A stretch of DNA of 64,000 bases from Rotaria socialis (Eukaryota > Rotifera > Eurotatoria > Philodinida > Philodinidae), in NCBI GenBank assembly GCA_905331475.1, contig CAJNYU010000397.1, positions 62,001-126,000 on the forward strand, written 5' to 3'. A model generated the notes under the pieces. It had not been told where the DNA came from and ran no database searches. It saw nothing but the letters and a program-made list of their open reading frames with translations. The position numbers were made by a program, and so were the translations under genes. Every line of letters begins with the position of its first letter. Position 1 is the first letter of the stretch. Below, piece after piece: positions 24,380-38,500 of the stretch.

Positions 24380-26168
24380 TAGACCAATCAATTAAAATTA
24401 TGAATAAATACTTTTTTTTCCTTTTCTGTGTATCACTTGCACGTCACTTTTCCGTTTTTCTTTTCTGTTGTCGATTTTCATTATATATTAATGGCTACAA
24501 TAGAAAAAAGTGTTTTCTTCACAGTTATGCCTCATTATTTTCGTCATCAGTCACTAAATGTTCACTTGCTTAGTATTTATATATATATATATATATTTCT
24601 TTTCCTTCGATGTACTAAAAATATATATTTATTGAAAGAATAAGATTAATCTAAAATAAAACCAAAAATGACGAAGACAAAGTATGCTATCTATCTAATG
24701 GGATGTTCAAAGTCTATTTGTATTAAGAAAAAAAAAGACGACGCATAGAAATATACACACGAAATAAAATCACATTTGATATGATTATCAATGTCATAAG
24801 AGTAAAGTGCTGACTTGTATGGTATTTGCATCAAAAATAGCATCCTCTATTAATGTGTAACATGTCAAAGCTTGCTCATAGCTATTAAAATTAGCAAAAA
24901 AAATGCAAAGGATTGCTTTAACCACAATAAATGTTTGACACAAATGATGATCAAACAGAGATTGTTTAGTGATTTATCTTTATTTAGCATTTAATGTAAA
25001 CGAAAGGATAATATAATTCATTGCAATTTTTCTTACTAAAAGAAAACAGAAATATTATTTTATTATTTCCAAAGGCGAGAAGAACGTAAACGGAATAGAG
25101 CAAATAAATAAAAGTAAATATTTAAGTATAACATCTATCGGGATCAGTATTTAACAATGAACAAATAGCACGATCTATGGGAATAAAAATTATGTGTATG
25201 TGCCCTAGAAATAAATTGTAAAATAGAGAACACAAAAAAAGGAAAATATAAGATTTTTTTGGAAAGAATATAGAGCTATTCATGATAAACTCAATACTAT
25301 TGAAAAAATATTTTGAAATCAAAAATCAAAATCTTTTCCTATGGATAATCAATTTTTGATACTCAATCATAATTACTCTAATTGCGACCATATTTATCAA
25401 TATGATGAATAAAATAATATTTCTTTGACGAATCAATCATGGAATGTTTAGAGTCATTTTTGATGTTTTAAACTTTGACTAATAATCTTATATGGTTGAT
25501 CGATAGCTTTAAAAGATTATACACGTGACACAATTGAATAACAATAGATCGTCTTTTTTTTTCTTTTGTTTTGTTTTGTTTTGAATTTTAAGAACATCTT
25601 AACTTATGTAATATCACAGCTCATGATGTCGATACATCTACTTGATTTGTGATAGGAAAAAAGTCTTCTTAAAACTGTTTTTATGATAAACAGTTGAAAT
25701 AATCAGGTTAGTAAAACATTTCATCGGTAAATTGTAATGTCTGTTTTTTTTCATGTGGCCTGCATATGACTTATTTTTTCCATTTTCATAGATTAGATAT
25801 TAATTAATTATATTGGAATTCAGCTTTAAAATCTTTTCATACATGCCAACAAAAAAAAATATCAACTCATTAGATTTCTAATCATATGAAAAAAATTCCT
25901 TACCATCATATTTGTAATGATAACACTGTTATCTTTCTGCGCGACAATCGGCTCATATTCATCGCTATTTCATCGCAAGACAACACAATGACATCATCAC
26001 TATGAGCAGCAACGCTCATTATCTTGAGCTATTCAATTGCTATATATTTACACACGGTCAGTTCTATTATTATATAATAAGCGACAGAGAAAAAAAGAAT
26101 TTTCATATTTAAATAGACTGAAGGTGTTATATACATACGTAAAAATATATATCTTAACGATTGAACAA
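24380..26168. other. Intergenic region
   Basis: About 1.8 kb, AT-rich, with a short TA run near 24578. The open frames near 24428 and 25122 are hydrophobic low-complexity translations of T-rich DNA. Nothing further recognised. Confidence 0.5.
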
Positions 26169-26649
26169 ATGCCGATTGCGACAGTAAGTTTGTCTTTTTT
26201 TTATGTGAAGAAAATAAAAATAAGTTTTGTTCAGATTGAAACTAAATCTGTAAAAGTTGATGATGATTTAACAGATTTATCATGGCTTATACAACTGAAT
26301 AATAATAAACAACGATATTCAATATCAAATGTATATAATCATGAAAATAAAAATAAAAAAATTGAACGAATAAATAAACCTTTTACTGTTGTGAATGGTC
26401 AAACGATTCGTTCATCAATACAAACCTATTCTCATGATCATCAATATTCCAATGAAGAAAATCAATATTATTCACAGCAATCATACAATGATCAAACAAT
26501 AAAACGAAAATTTGATTCAACATTATCATATCATCAACCAAAACGTTTTCACTCCGAGCAAACTCTTCCAATATATCCAACATCACCATTACCATCTGAA
26601 TCATACTATTATAATCATCCAACATATTGTACACAACCACAACAGCAGC

Positions 26650-26681
<32 letters not shown>

Positions 26682-26960
26682 CGAACATCTATTCCAACAA
26701 CATCGCGATATATGTTACTCAAAAATGATCCATCACTTTCCGATACGATGCCAACTGCTCATATGTCGACAAATTTAAATCAATCAATTGGCATGAATGA
26801 ACATAAAAATATATATTCCGATGATATTGAACATTTATTAGATATATTTAAAAACGAAGTACAAATGATTGGCATTGATCCAATAGCAACAACAAGCACA
26901 GGTGATTGTGCTACTGATTTTGGTCATTGTTTATCATCAAATGAATTTTGTCCTTATTGA
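26169..26960 (+). CDS. Asn/Gln-rich protein, unrecognised; possible transcription regulator
   Basis: Exon 1 (26169-26183, five residues) and exon 2 (26235-26960) join in phase to about 246 residues. The 51 nt intron has no in-frame stop, so retention would add 17 residues. The N-terminus carries DDDLTDLSWLIQL, reminiscent of the LTSMDWLPQL motif that precedes the forkhead in FoxJ proteins. No forkhead domain is present in this gene. The middle is rich in Asn, Gln, Ser and Tyr with a polyQ run coded by CAA/CAG (26641-26681). The C-terminus has an amphipathic helix, DDIEHLLDIFKNEVQMIGID, that could be an interaction or activation segment. Function is unknown; nuclear regulator is inference from composition. 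Confidence 0.6.
26641..26681. repeat. CAA/CAG trinucleotide repeat (polyQ) inside a CDS
   Basis: About 14 consecutive Gln codons, mostly CAA. It lies in frame in the gene at 26169-26960 and makes antisense Val-rich and shifted Asn-rich shadow frames. Confidence 0.9.
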
Positions 26961-27376
26961 TACTTGTACATTTTTCTTTCCGTTGTTAAGCTATAGTATC
27001 CTAAAAAAAACGAGGATCATGTTTGTTTTCTTTAATTACTGGCTCAGATAAATAAATTCTTTACAAAAATTAACGCACTTGATAGCTTGGAAAAGTTAAT
27101 CAATTATAAATGTTGAGCTGATTATTGACTCTTGAAAAGTTTTCTTTGAGAAATAGAAACATATTTTTATGAGTTATAATATAGAATTTAAAAAAATGCC
27201 ATTTCGAATTTAAAAATACAAAAGAGAGATTCTTCTATCCCAGCAGTGTGCGATGGGACCAATTGATCGGGAAATGGTCACATTTTCAGCAGAAATGGAC
27301 CACCCCACGTAAAGTCATACGTTTTAAGGAGAAATGGAAAAGAAAAAAAAAAATATATATATATACATATATCTTT

Positions 27377-28152
27377 ATGATTCGGTATTTTTCCAAGTAA
27401 ATAGTTTCAAGTAGAAGTCTATGATTTATATAGAGAAATGCGTCAACAAGGAGAAATGGAAAAGAAAGAATATATATATATAATATGTGGCAGGCGAGTT
27501 TGGAATAGCTTTTTCTTAATTTTTTTAATAGAATTTTTGTTGAGATCTGCCTTTAGAAAATTTTGTATTGATAATTATTCCTTCCATCTTTTTACAAGGT
27601 TTTCATATAAATTCAACTCTCTGTACGTTTGTTAAACAATGGGGACATGGGGACATTGAATTTATCTGAGAAAAATAAATTATTTTATTTATACAACTTT
27701 TATAAATCAAATATAAAAATTTACTAAACATCCTTGTAATACCACCTGATGATTAATTCAGAGGAGATTAATTATATTATGACTCATACCGGTAGAATTT
27801 AAATAAAACAAAAAATTTATTATTATTATTAATATTACTATTATTATACATAAAGCACAAGGTAATCATTTACCTATAATTTCTTTTATTCATTCGATTC
27901 AATTTAATAGTAAAATCTTTTTTCCTTTTAAATATATTTTATTTTATGAAATACGAGCAGGGGAAAAAAAGAAATTCAGATAATTTTATTTCGCGCATTC
28001 CAATCTCAACTGAAATTCTCATGTCAACTGTGGCATATGTTTATGATTCACTATTTTTTAAGTAAAATAGTTTCAAGCAGAAGTCTATATTTATATAGAG
28101 AAATGCTTTCAACAAGCAGAAAGGGCAAAGAAAGAATCTATATGCAAATATA
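27377..28152. repeat. Pair of about 105 bp direct repeats (27377-27480 and 28041-28152)
   Basis: Both copies start TATGATTC and contain ATAGTTTCAAG, AGAAGTCTAT and TATATAGAGAAATGC. Each continues into an AAGGAGAAATGG- or AAGCAGAAAGGG-type motif followed by AAAGAAAGAAT and a TA-rich end. The copies are about 660 bp apart. Confidence 0.8.
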
Positions 28153-28181
28153 TAGATATATAGATAAATGTCATCGGTTCA

Positions 28182-28804
28182 CAAGAAATTAAAGTTATCC
28201 TGGTCTAACTTTCCTTTATAAATGTATGCAGTATTTATTCCTTTGATCCCTTTAGATCACATTAGTCCTTTTAGCCTCTTGAATCCCTTTTTAGGCCTAA
28301 AGTGAGCAAAAGGGACTAAAAGAACTAAAGGGAGTAGAAGGACTAAAGTGAGTTAAGGAAGTAGAGGGAGTAAAGGGACTAGAAGGACTAAAGGGAGGAA
28401 AGGGAGCAGAAGGACTAAATGAAGGGAAGGGAGGAAAGGGTGCAGAAGAATTAAAGGAAGGGAAGGGAGGAAAGGGAGGAAAATGAGTAAAGAGACTAGA
28501 AGGACTAAAGGAAGTTAAGGCAGTAGAAGGACTAAAAGAACTAAAGGGAGGAAAATGGGACAAGGGACTGAAGGGAGTAGAAGGACTAAAGGAAGTTAAG
28601 GTAGTAGAAGGGCTAAAAAACTAAAGGGAGTAAAGGTACTACAAGGACTAAAGAGAGTAAAGGAACGAAAGGGAGCAGAAGGACTAATGAGACTAAGGGG
28701 CGTAATGGGAGTAATAGGGCTAAACGAATTAAAGGGATCTAAAGGATAATGAGGGTTTATATTTGTAAAGAAAAGCTAGATCAGGATAACTTTAATTTCT
28801 TATG
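28182..28804. mobile_element. Inverted-repeat-bounded element carrying a purine-rich minisatellite
   Basis: Outer arms of about 42 bp (28182-28223 and 28761-28804) are near-perfect inverted repeats, sharing AAGAAATTAAAGTTATCCTG. Between them lies about 440 bp of almost pure A/G on the top strand (28297-28740). It is built of loosely repeated GGGAGTAGAAGGACTAAA-type units, preceded by a short pyrimidine-rich stretch. No coding capacity: the antisense Ser/Pro/Phe frame is a translation of the repeat. It is probably a non-autonomous element or a satellite captured between inverted repeats. Confidence 0.7.
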
Positions 28805-30480
28805 GATCCCTCATAGAAAAAGCTTTTCAGTACAGCCCCGCTTGGGCTAAAATGTGGAACTCGCATATTAAAAATCACTTGGAAACTGACCATATAGAGA
28901 GTTTTCTTTTTTTTTTAATAGAATGAGCTTCATAGTTGTTTTAGGAATACAATGGAGAAAACAATAAAAATACCTGAATAAGTGAAAACGCAGAATTTCT
29001 TTCATTTAAATAACTTTTAAATACTTCTGAAATTTTCTAACTAGAAAAACGCCTACAGATAAGTTATAGTTCGATAAAGTTTTATTTTTTGAAGCTGTTG
29101 GTATACAAGAATGTTAATAAGAAATATGAAATATTTCTTTTTTTGATCTTGAAGTAAAATAAATAGGGAATCAATTTTATTCTTAAACATTGTTTTACTA
29201 TTAGTAAATAGAATATATTACTTCCGTAAATTTTTTTGTTCCCTCGCTTTTAATCTGATAAAATTTAAAAAAATTTCACTAAACCAATTATTATTCTAGT
29301 TTATATTTTATTTCAATTAATATCTCTCTTGTAATGATTGAATTATATCTTTATTTTTATACAGAAACACAGAAAATCATATTTGAAAGCAAAGTATAAT
29401 TTCTCAAGATATAGAAAAATACACTGACCGTATGTTAGACTTTGGTAGATTATTTTTAAAAACTCTTCGGTTAGTTTGAAAATATGTTCAAGATTCTTCT
29501 TCCAATGATGATAAACAATTTACTGATGTGATTATAATTTAGTTAAATGTTTCTGTAAACATTTGAATGCTATTTCGATTTCAAGTTGATTGAAAAGATA
29601 AATACTAGTAAATAGTGATTATAATAGTAAAGATAGTTTATGTTTGTTTCTGAATTATAAACTCTAATATACAGCTTTTCTACGATTTAGACTTCAAGAG
29701 CTCTTACCAAATCTAAAAAACTTCAAGCAGAAAAATGTCGTCCAGGCAAAAAAATGAATTTTTTTTTCATTCTGTTTATATAAGACGGTTAAAGATATAC
29801 ACGTACATACACATGTTCTCGTTTTAAACATATATCGAGATATTCAATACCTATGACTAGAAATAAAGAAAAGACGCGTTTCAATATTGTTTTCTATCAT
29901 TTATATAAATAAATCTAAATTCACTCCTCGCGTTTTCACTCGCCTTTCCTCTACCATATTACTATCTATATCACTAGTTCCATTCTGTTGAAGAAAAGAA
30001 AACTTGCAATGCATAGTATATCTTCGCAAGCCCTGGATAAAACAGCGAAACATGTAAGCAAAAAAAAACACACCACCCTTAACTTCCATCAAACGAAAAC
30101 ATTTTTAATAGCACTCGTAAACGAAATATGTGCGTAAAAAGTCTGCAAATGAAGGAATTTTCATATTCAATAAAGCTGTATCACTTCACTGAAACCTAAC
30201 GCTGCAATCATAACAATCACCAACTACATATTTTCACCTTCAACAGACGCGTACCCCACGCAATTATTTCCCGCTTACTCCCCATCTTTCTCAAGCATCT
30301 CTCTGTTATTACTTACAAAACCTAAATCCCAGCATGATTTACAACTTAGATTTCACAAATAACTAGCAGCATAACTTTTCACCATACAACACCATATACC
30401 CTACACACTGTTACTCATACAAAGTGATATGATTCATTCACTTCACGTTCAAAATAAGCCATTTCTATTCAAACAAATCC

Positions 30481-30750
30481 ATATCTCCTTGAGATATCCA
30501 CTCATAGTGAAAACAAATGTTTCGTGTAGATAGTTTATCTATTTCTCCTTGACTATTATGAATTTCTGCTGGAATGGGGGGATATGGTTCATATATTTCT
30601 GCTTGAAAATAAACGGTATCCACTCTAAAATATCCACTTCTGCTTGAGATATCCCCTTATAGTGAAAAAAGAAATAAATGTTTCCTCTACATTATTTATC
30701 TATTTCTCCTTGACTTTGTTAGGGATAAAGTATTTCTGCTGGTTAATGAG
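30481..30750. repeat. Pair of about 105 bp direct repeats
   Basis: Copies at about 30481-30590 and 30640-30750 share CTTGAGATATCC, ATAGTGAAAA, AATGTTTC, TTTATCTATTTCTCCTTGAC and ATTTCTGCTGG. Their reverse complements carry CAAGGAGAAAT and CAGCAGAAAT, the motifs seen in direct orientation at 27280-27480. The two repeat pairs therefore face each other across the block. Confidence 0.75.
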
Positions 30751-32210
30751 CCATTTCACGATTTTAGGAGATGTTGTCCACCCCTCTTCTATCCTTCAGT
30801 GACATGAAAATCATATCTGTTTCTCTTATTCCCATACGATCATGAACTTAATATAATCAAGGAAATCATTTTCTTTTGAAATTAAATACATGAATTTTAT
30901 TTCGCATACGAACCGGATATTGTAAAGGGATTTACAAACATGAAGCATTAATATATTTTCACATGAATGACTATTTCAGAATGTAATTAAAAGTAAATCG
31001 GAAAATTTTAAATGCAATAAATATAGAAAACGGAATCACATACATAGGATCGTACTACTATGAAAAATATGTATAAATAATTGATAGAGATCATCATCAT
31101 TAGACGAAAACACCATTTTACTGAAATAGGTTCATGCTGCAGAGGTAGTTTGTTTTCTTAGTGCACTTATATGTAATCTGTTAAAAATTGAAGATAGCTG
31201 GACACATCATCATGTCAAATGATTCCACATTGAATCGACTGACTAGTGAAGACACGGAAATATCAACTTAACTATTTTCTTAGCAGGAAACAAAATGAAA
31301 ACTACTTAAAATAAATCGAATCCATTTGAATCCCATAGGAATCAGGGCGCTTTTAAGGTGTATTATAATCAACTTTTCATACGTAAAATTTTTTAATTAA
31401 TAGTACTGAAAAAAAGTAAAATGCTCGTATCCATGCTGCTATTTGAAATTGAAAGTACAAAATTTACATTAAGTCTTTGCAATGGTGTTAGGCTAGTTCT
31501 TTTGAGAGAATAGTCAAGATTTCAATCATACATCATCAATATAGTTGTTTGTGAAACCGGTAAAATACGAGTATGCACTTGTATTCGAGGTGGGTCTTTA
31601 ACACTCAAGATTCCCGGTACTGCCTCTACACTTGTAATTGAGCAAATATAATAATGAACGATTCGTTGTTTATTTCTATACTCAAATGTTGTTCAATAAA
31701 AAGAATGAACTCATTTTAGGCTACTTAAATTACTATATCTGTCATAATCAAGATTGATGAAAACACTGTTCCATCCGAAATACAAATTCTGTCAAATATT
31801 TACTTTCCAAATAAAACTAGATATTTGTATTTTTTGGTTAATATCTATGCTGATATACAATCATCGATAGAAAAATTTTAGAACTGAATCATCAATTATT
31901 AAAAAAGATATAATCTTTGTAATTTAATAAATCAGAGAAGTAGATCATCTTCTTTTAAAGTTTACTGTATATGACCTAGAAAAACAGCATTAGTCTCAGA
32001 CAACCTATTGGATATCCTTCTTATGTCTGTGTTTTGGCCTATTATAGAATTTATGTTTACATATTATTGTCCAATTAAGACCTTGCATCAAATATATATA
32101 TATATATATAGATTATCAAGGTTGATGGATAAGAATTTGAAGTGTCAAAATTTTAATAGGACAAATGTCAGAAATCCAAGCACACATTGTGCATATTTAT
32201 TACTAACCAA

Positions 32211-32248
32211 AATAATAATAATAATAATAATAATAGTAGTAGTAGTAA
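32211..32248. repeat. (ATA)n/(AGT)n microsatellite
   Basis: Trinucleotide tract of about 38 bp, first ATA then AGT units. Confidence 0.9.
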
Positions 32249-32550
32249 AGCAACAAAAACAATCGGATGTGATATTTTCATCGACTGATCACTATTAGAA
32301 AACAAAAAATTGACAAATCAGATCTATAATTTGTCATCTAACTCATACACACATTGCAAGAACAGTATTTTTTGCTTGTAAAAAATACTGGCAAATAAAT
32401 ATTGCAGGTAATAAATAGATACTAATCATATACACATAAAAAACAGTGTTATTGACAATGAATAGAAAATAGAAAAATAAATAAATTAGATTACAACTCA
32501 AATAAGTAGAAAAAAAGAAATAAAAACGAAGTCGTTTTATTTTCTTTTTT

Positions 32551-35500
32551 TCATAACAATAGTTGTGTTAATGGAAGATCATCGAATATTTTATCATCAT
32601 CAAATTGTTGTACACTATGTTCTAGTGTTACTGCTGCTAGTTCTTTAAGAAATTGATTGAATACAACAGCGCAATAAGCGACATTACGTGTTTTAGGATC
32701 GTCCCATTCATTTGTAGGCGGATTTTGTGGATTCTCACGGATATTAATGAATCTAAAAACGATGAATAGAAGAGAAGAAATTTAATTTTGCTTTAATTTT
32801 TACTTCATAGATGTTTTATCAATTAATGTCACATGAGAATGATCTCGTTCCTTGACATTGGAATCGGTTCGTTCCGAAGCTCGACTACGACCACGAAAAA
32901 AATCCAAAATACGGCTTCGTTTTGTTACACGTTCTAAATGAATAAAAGAAATAATGATTTTCCTATTCGATACATGCTAAGATAAATAAAAACAAAACAA
33001 GGAGAATTATCACGGCTAAGCATGCTGCAATAAAAATGAAAGACCAAGGGATTGATTTAAAACAAAACAAGAAATTTCATGCGAAACCTTTTATAGGTAT
33101 TTGTTGAATTTCAAAAATAACTCGTTCTTCATCTGTGAAAATTGAGATAGAAATTTAAAAAGAAAACGAAGAAGAAATTAGTTTATTTAATTACCTTTGC
33201 CGGGATCGGCCGATTTCGATCTTGTGCGTGATGGTGAAAGCGCTCGTTTTTGGATTCCATCGAGGTCCTATATAGAGAAAAGCAAACGTTTATGCTTCGG
33301 TATTAATCAACATGCATTTAGGCACATACTTTTGCAGCTTTCTCTTTTTGATACAATGTTTCATGTGCTAGTTCAACAAGATAATTGAAATCATTAAATG
33401 TCTGAGAAACTACTTCAAGTTTTGATTTGAGATTTGAAAGAATCTTTAATATATGAAAAAAAATATTAGATCATACTTTAAAAAATCCGTCTTTTTTTTT
33501 ACTTGAAAGAGTGATTTAACATTTGTTTCGAGTACTAGACTATGATTTAGTAATAATGAACGTAACAACGGTTGAGGATAATGTGCTAGTCGTGATATTA
33601 TACCCGTTAATAATAGATTCACATACAAAGAATTGTGTAGCATATTTTCCAATTTTATAAATATTGTACGCAGGAATGGGCCTAAATTTTAAAAATAGAC
33701 AAAAAATATATTCAGCAGCCATGGGCTATTTGATTAATTAGGATTAGGGCATTGTCGACTTTGAAAGGCTTGAACTAGGTCGAATTCAAAAATATGTGAA
33801 AGTGCAGCTCTCTAATCACATTTTCATACTCAAAGATGTTGTCGTAGAACTATTTTAGTTACAAGAGGAAATTAGCTATAGATTGATCTTTTTAGATTAT
33901 CTCATCAGAAAATTATTCATCAGAAGTAGATCAAGTTCGTAGACACTTCTAATAGAGACACTCGATGCATAAAAGTTGTCGATAGGAACCGACCCACCTA
34001 AAGCTTTCGTCTGGTTGCACTACTAATCGTTAACATGGATAAATGCTATCATATTTCAAAAAAATTTACTCAACACTAATATATTATTCAACGAAATATC
34101 GTGCAACCAATCAGTACAGGTCTTGGAAAAAAATCCTGATGAAAGAAATCATTTGAAACGTTATCTTTGTGAAAAGTATAGTTTTTCTTTTTAGTCCAAA
34201 TGAAGTTGAATTATTTTGATAAAAATTTTACTTGTTTTCAAGATAAAGTTCTCGTCTTTTAAAAATGAAACCCATGTAAAATATTAATGTTTTAGTCAAT
34301 GAAGTCATTGAATATTCAAATAATTATAAGATGATTCTTCAGCGATTCCGATGATAAATTTGATTCACTTGTTCGTACTTAGTAGTCTATGTCATTTATA
34401 ATGAATGAAATATAAACGAGTAATTAGATTATATACACGCATAGCTAACTGAGTAGATAAGTTAAGGGAATCGATTTATAGCCATTTGAACAGTATGCTT
34501 CATTATAATTTTCTCTCTACAACGATACTTCTACACAAGCATTTAGTACGTAAAAATCAAATTTTTTGTGATTATACATTATGTTAATATGAAAACTATT
34601 GAGTTCATCGAACCAAAACAAACAATATGTTCTCTCTCAAAAAATAAACCAGAAATAATTAATCTATGATTTTCAATCTATATCAGAGAAAATTCCCTTG
34701 TGAACTTTTCTTTTAAACAGAGATAAAATAAAATCCAACAGAGAAATTCGAAATATCCTAAGGGAAAACGAACTTGCATACAAAAAATGTATTATAAAAT
34801 AGTAGTTAGAAAAAAAAAGTATACAAGTCAACATACCAATATCAGCTGGTTTTCCATTGTTTATGGATGTTTGTTGTGGTTGAATACTCGTTGTAAATAT
34901 ATTTGATTGTATTTGATTTGATAAATCATTTATTGCTATTAGAGACATATCCATTGATGTTGATTGTTGTAAAAATGACATAACAGAGTAATTTGATTGT
35001 GCATTTATTATAAACTGTGAAAAATACTGATTATCTACATCAGTATTATGATTATGTTCTGTTATAATTATTGTTCGATATTGTTCAATTTGTTCAACAA
35101 GTAAAAGAATTTCATTGTATAATTCATCACTTGTTTTAGTTGACTTTGTTAAATATTTACTATCAATTAATCGATCAAGTACAATTAAATATTCTTGAAA
35201 TGTTAATTTTTTTGTCAATAATTCATTTAACAAATTAAAATCTAATTGTATATTGATTGAATCGACTTCATCTAATTGAAATTTTTCAATAGAACTGTTG
35301 ACTTGATCTAATAATTCATTTACTAAAGTTTTTATATCGTCATCAATATTTTCATCGATTTCATTGGGTTGTTCGTTCATTTCACGAAAATGACTTAAAC
35401 AACTATGAAGTGTCTCGACACATGTTTTTATTTCATCACGTATATGCACATTAGGCGTATTCGATGAATTTACTGACCATGTATCTTCATTTTCACCTGA

Positions 35501-38500
35501 GAAATCAATAAATGACAAAGCATAAAACGATGATGGATGCTGATAGTAATCAATGTCATCGTCATCCGTTTGTTCATAATGATATGTCGAATGGTTCATC
35601 ATTGTTGAGTGTTTTGTAAGAAGTTCCTCGGGTATAGGTTGATTATTAGCAAGCCATGACGGTAACTGAAAGGACTCTTCAGTTGGTTTTGTTTGAGATT
35701 CTAGTTGGGAATTTATTTCAAGACCATCAACATGAATACCAGAATCATTTGATGCCGCAACGTTTTTTCCAAAATTTATTGATTGTTTTTGATTGGATAT
35801 GTGACCGGATTTTTTCGAATTGTTATTATCTGTATTGAATGATGATATACTACTTGCTAATGAAATGAAATCATTTTCTTCAATATTTGTATCTGAAGAA
35901 GGTACTTCGCCATCATAGGGTGCTGTCCAACAACGGCAAGCAATACGACAACGAACAATACTAAAATGCGCATCCTAATAGGAGAGAAAAGAAACACGAC
36001 GATGAAAGCAAACGAAAAGTTTATTTCATATCATACTTCAAGATAAGCACCGAATGAGCATTCGTATCGTTCATTAGATTCATCAGTTTGATCAAAACTA
36101 ACACGCACTTGTTTTGATTGGGGAGTACCATTGCTGAAAAATGAAATAGAACAAAGCGGTTCATACGTCTATACTTATTAATCAAACGTTTCAGAGATCG
36201 GGAAAATAATTAATCGTAATTACACTAACGTAATAGCCTCTAGCTAATATTCATGTGTTTACTGAACACTTATAATGAGGAGGGATATAAACTGATCGGT
36301 TCCGTTGTGGATTAAAGTCTTTCAGTCACCGTTGGAACTTAAAACTACCGATAATAGATTTCTGCAAGTTGATAAGATCCAAAATACTCGTATCGTCAAC
36401 TTTTCTATCACCATTTTTATTCAATAATTTCATGCAGTTAAGAAACTATTCTAAAAATCCATCAATAATACTCAGTCGTGGCTGTTAATTAAACAATCGG
36501 CTCACTTCTTTACAGGCGAGAAGAAACATCATGATCTACAAAAAAAATGGATTAAATCAATCATTTTTCTTGTTTGCATTCGTCTAAAAAGGAAGTACGA
36601 GCTTTTTGTTGCTGCATTTAGAGTCCCTGATAAAGTGTCACATCCTCTGTTTCTTAATTATAAATTTAAATTCGAAGTACACAAAATATTATTTCTTGCA
36701 AAACAGTCATACCTATCTTTATCATTAGTTTTGTTTGCAAATGAAGGTCTTAATGTAAGAAATTTTTCAGCATTTTTTCCATAAATTTCTACATCTGTTA
36801 TATGACGTCGTTGACTACACATAACATGTCGACATGGTATTAAATACCTAAGCAAACAAAAAAAAATTTTCAAGAAAATCCTTTCCTACAAACAAATATT
36901 ATCATACATGAAAATTAGGCGATACATAACATCTTCACAGTTGAGATTAATTAACGTATAAAATAAACTAAGTGATACTAATCCAAGCTGAAAAGATTTT
37001 CAACAAAAAAGAAAGAACACATTCTATTTAAAATATTGTCTTTTATTTTACTTTTGTTGTAAAACTAATTCTTTGTATTAACGTATCCAATAAACTCATT
37101 TCATCGATTTTGGCACAAAGTATAAATTTTAAAAATACTCTTAATAAAGCTGGTTCATAAATTGTACGTATAAACAAATCTAAATAAGCCGTCGCTGCAA
37201 TGACTTCATCCATGGTATTCTATATTAACAGAAGATAGAAAAATTTCAATATTAGACAAAATCAGAATGAAAACGTTTTTTTTTAATTCAAACAAGAAAA
37301 CAAATAAAAATCATGCAACAAGGAAAAGAATAATCTTTCTAAAAAATGCAGTATAGCATGCAAAGAAATGTGCAAAATAAAATCAAAGGTAAAATATACT
37401 AAGATGAATAAATCTATAATAATTCATGGCTACACTCAGTTGATTTCACACAATATTTACCGAGAAATGTTGTAAATCAGAAAATTTCAATGGTATTTCA
37501 TGAAGATCCTATGAAAGAAGAAATTTGCACACGTTCACACCCACACATAACATATTGAGCATATTAATGTATATATTTTCATGTGAAAGAAAGATTTTAA
37601 TCAGTTGTTTTTTAAGCATCCAACATGCTGCTTGAAATTAATTTGAAAATAGAAAGAAATAACTCACCTGATGAATACTAGGTCCAAGAACAGGAACTAG
37701 AAATCCATGATAAATAAATTGTAATAGATGATGACCAATTATTGGATGAGCAATCTAATGAAAGATATAAATTTCAATAGTTCTTTTTTTCTATCGGCAA
37801 AATAAATTTTCTACTTGAATAACATCATTACAAAATTGTAATGAATTCATAAATTGCACCAATGATGGATTTTCTGACCATTCTTGTTTTGTTAATATAA
37901 ACCATTCATCATTGTTCGTTGCTAAACGATGCGGTAGATCAGAATAGAGTGCACTTAAACCTGTTGCTAAGATCTATAAGATGATTAGTGTCATTTATTC
38001 ATCTTTTAATAATTTAATATGAATTCTTTTACCGGACAAAAATTTGTATTTTCTACAATATATTTTGCTATTGGTTCATTGCGATACGATAACTGCATAA
38101 TAAGTAATAATGCATCACGAGCTTGTTGGCCTAAAAAGAATTAAAATTCAAAAATGCGCCGATGTAAATCAATAATTTTCTAAAAAAAGGCAATACGAAA
38201 ATAAAAAAGACCAACACAACAAGGCTTTTATAAAAATCAAACCAAACATGCTATAAAATCTTTTCGAATGATATTATTTAGTAGAATAAACCTTCTTTTC
38301 CCCACCTGTAGTAATACCCAGAGCAGATGGTTTATCTAAATGAGATAGATTTTTTGATGAAATCAAAAATTTATATCTCAAAAGTTTCTTGTTCTTTCTT
38401 AGTTAAAAAAAACAAACGAAGATAATGAAAGTATCCTACCAGCAAGTCCATCGCGATGAACAAATGGAATTAGAAGTGAAAAGATTACAAATTTTGATGG

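Larger units (their letters stand above)
26961..32550. other. Large repeat-rich intergenic region
   Basis: About 5.6 kb without a supported gene. It contains two pairs of about 105 bp direct repeats, a purine-rich minisatellite within inverted repeats, and an (ATA)n tract. From about 29900 to 30450 the top strand is unusually C-rich and G-poor compared with its surroundings. From 30800 to 32550 only AT-rich sequence is seen. Confidence 0.5.

Noticed and set aside
28297-28563. 88-residue Ser/Pro/Phe-rich frame on the minus strand
   Set aside because: It is the translation of the purine minisatellite; no start context, domain or splice signal.
36513-36545. Possible extra FHIP1 exon after the acceptor TTTTTTTGTAG
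   Set aside because: Joining it gives a stop after two residues; the exon at 36037-36133 keeps phase and family similarity.
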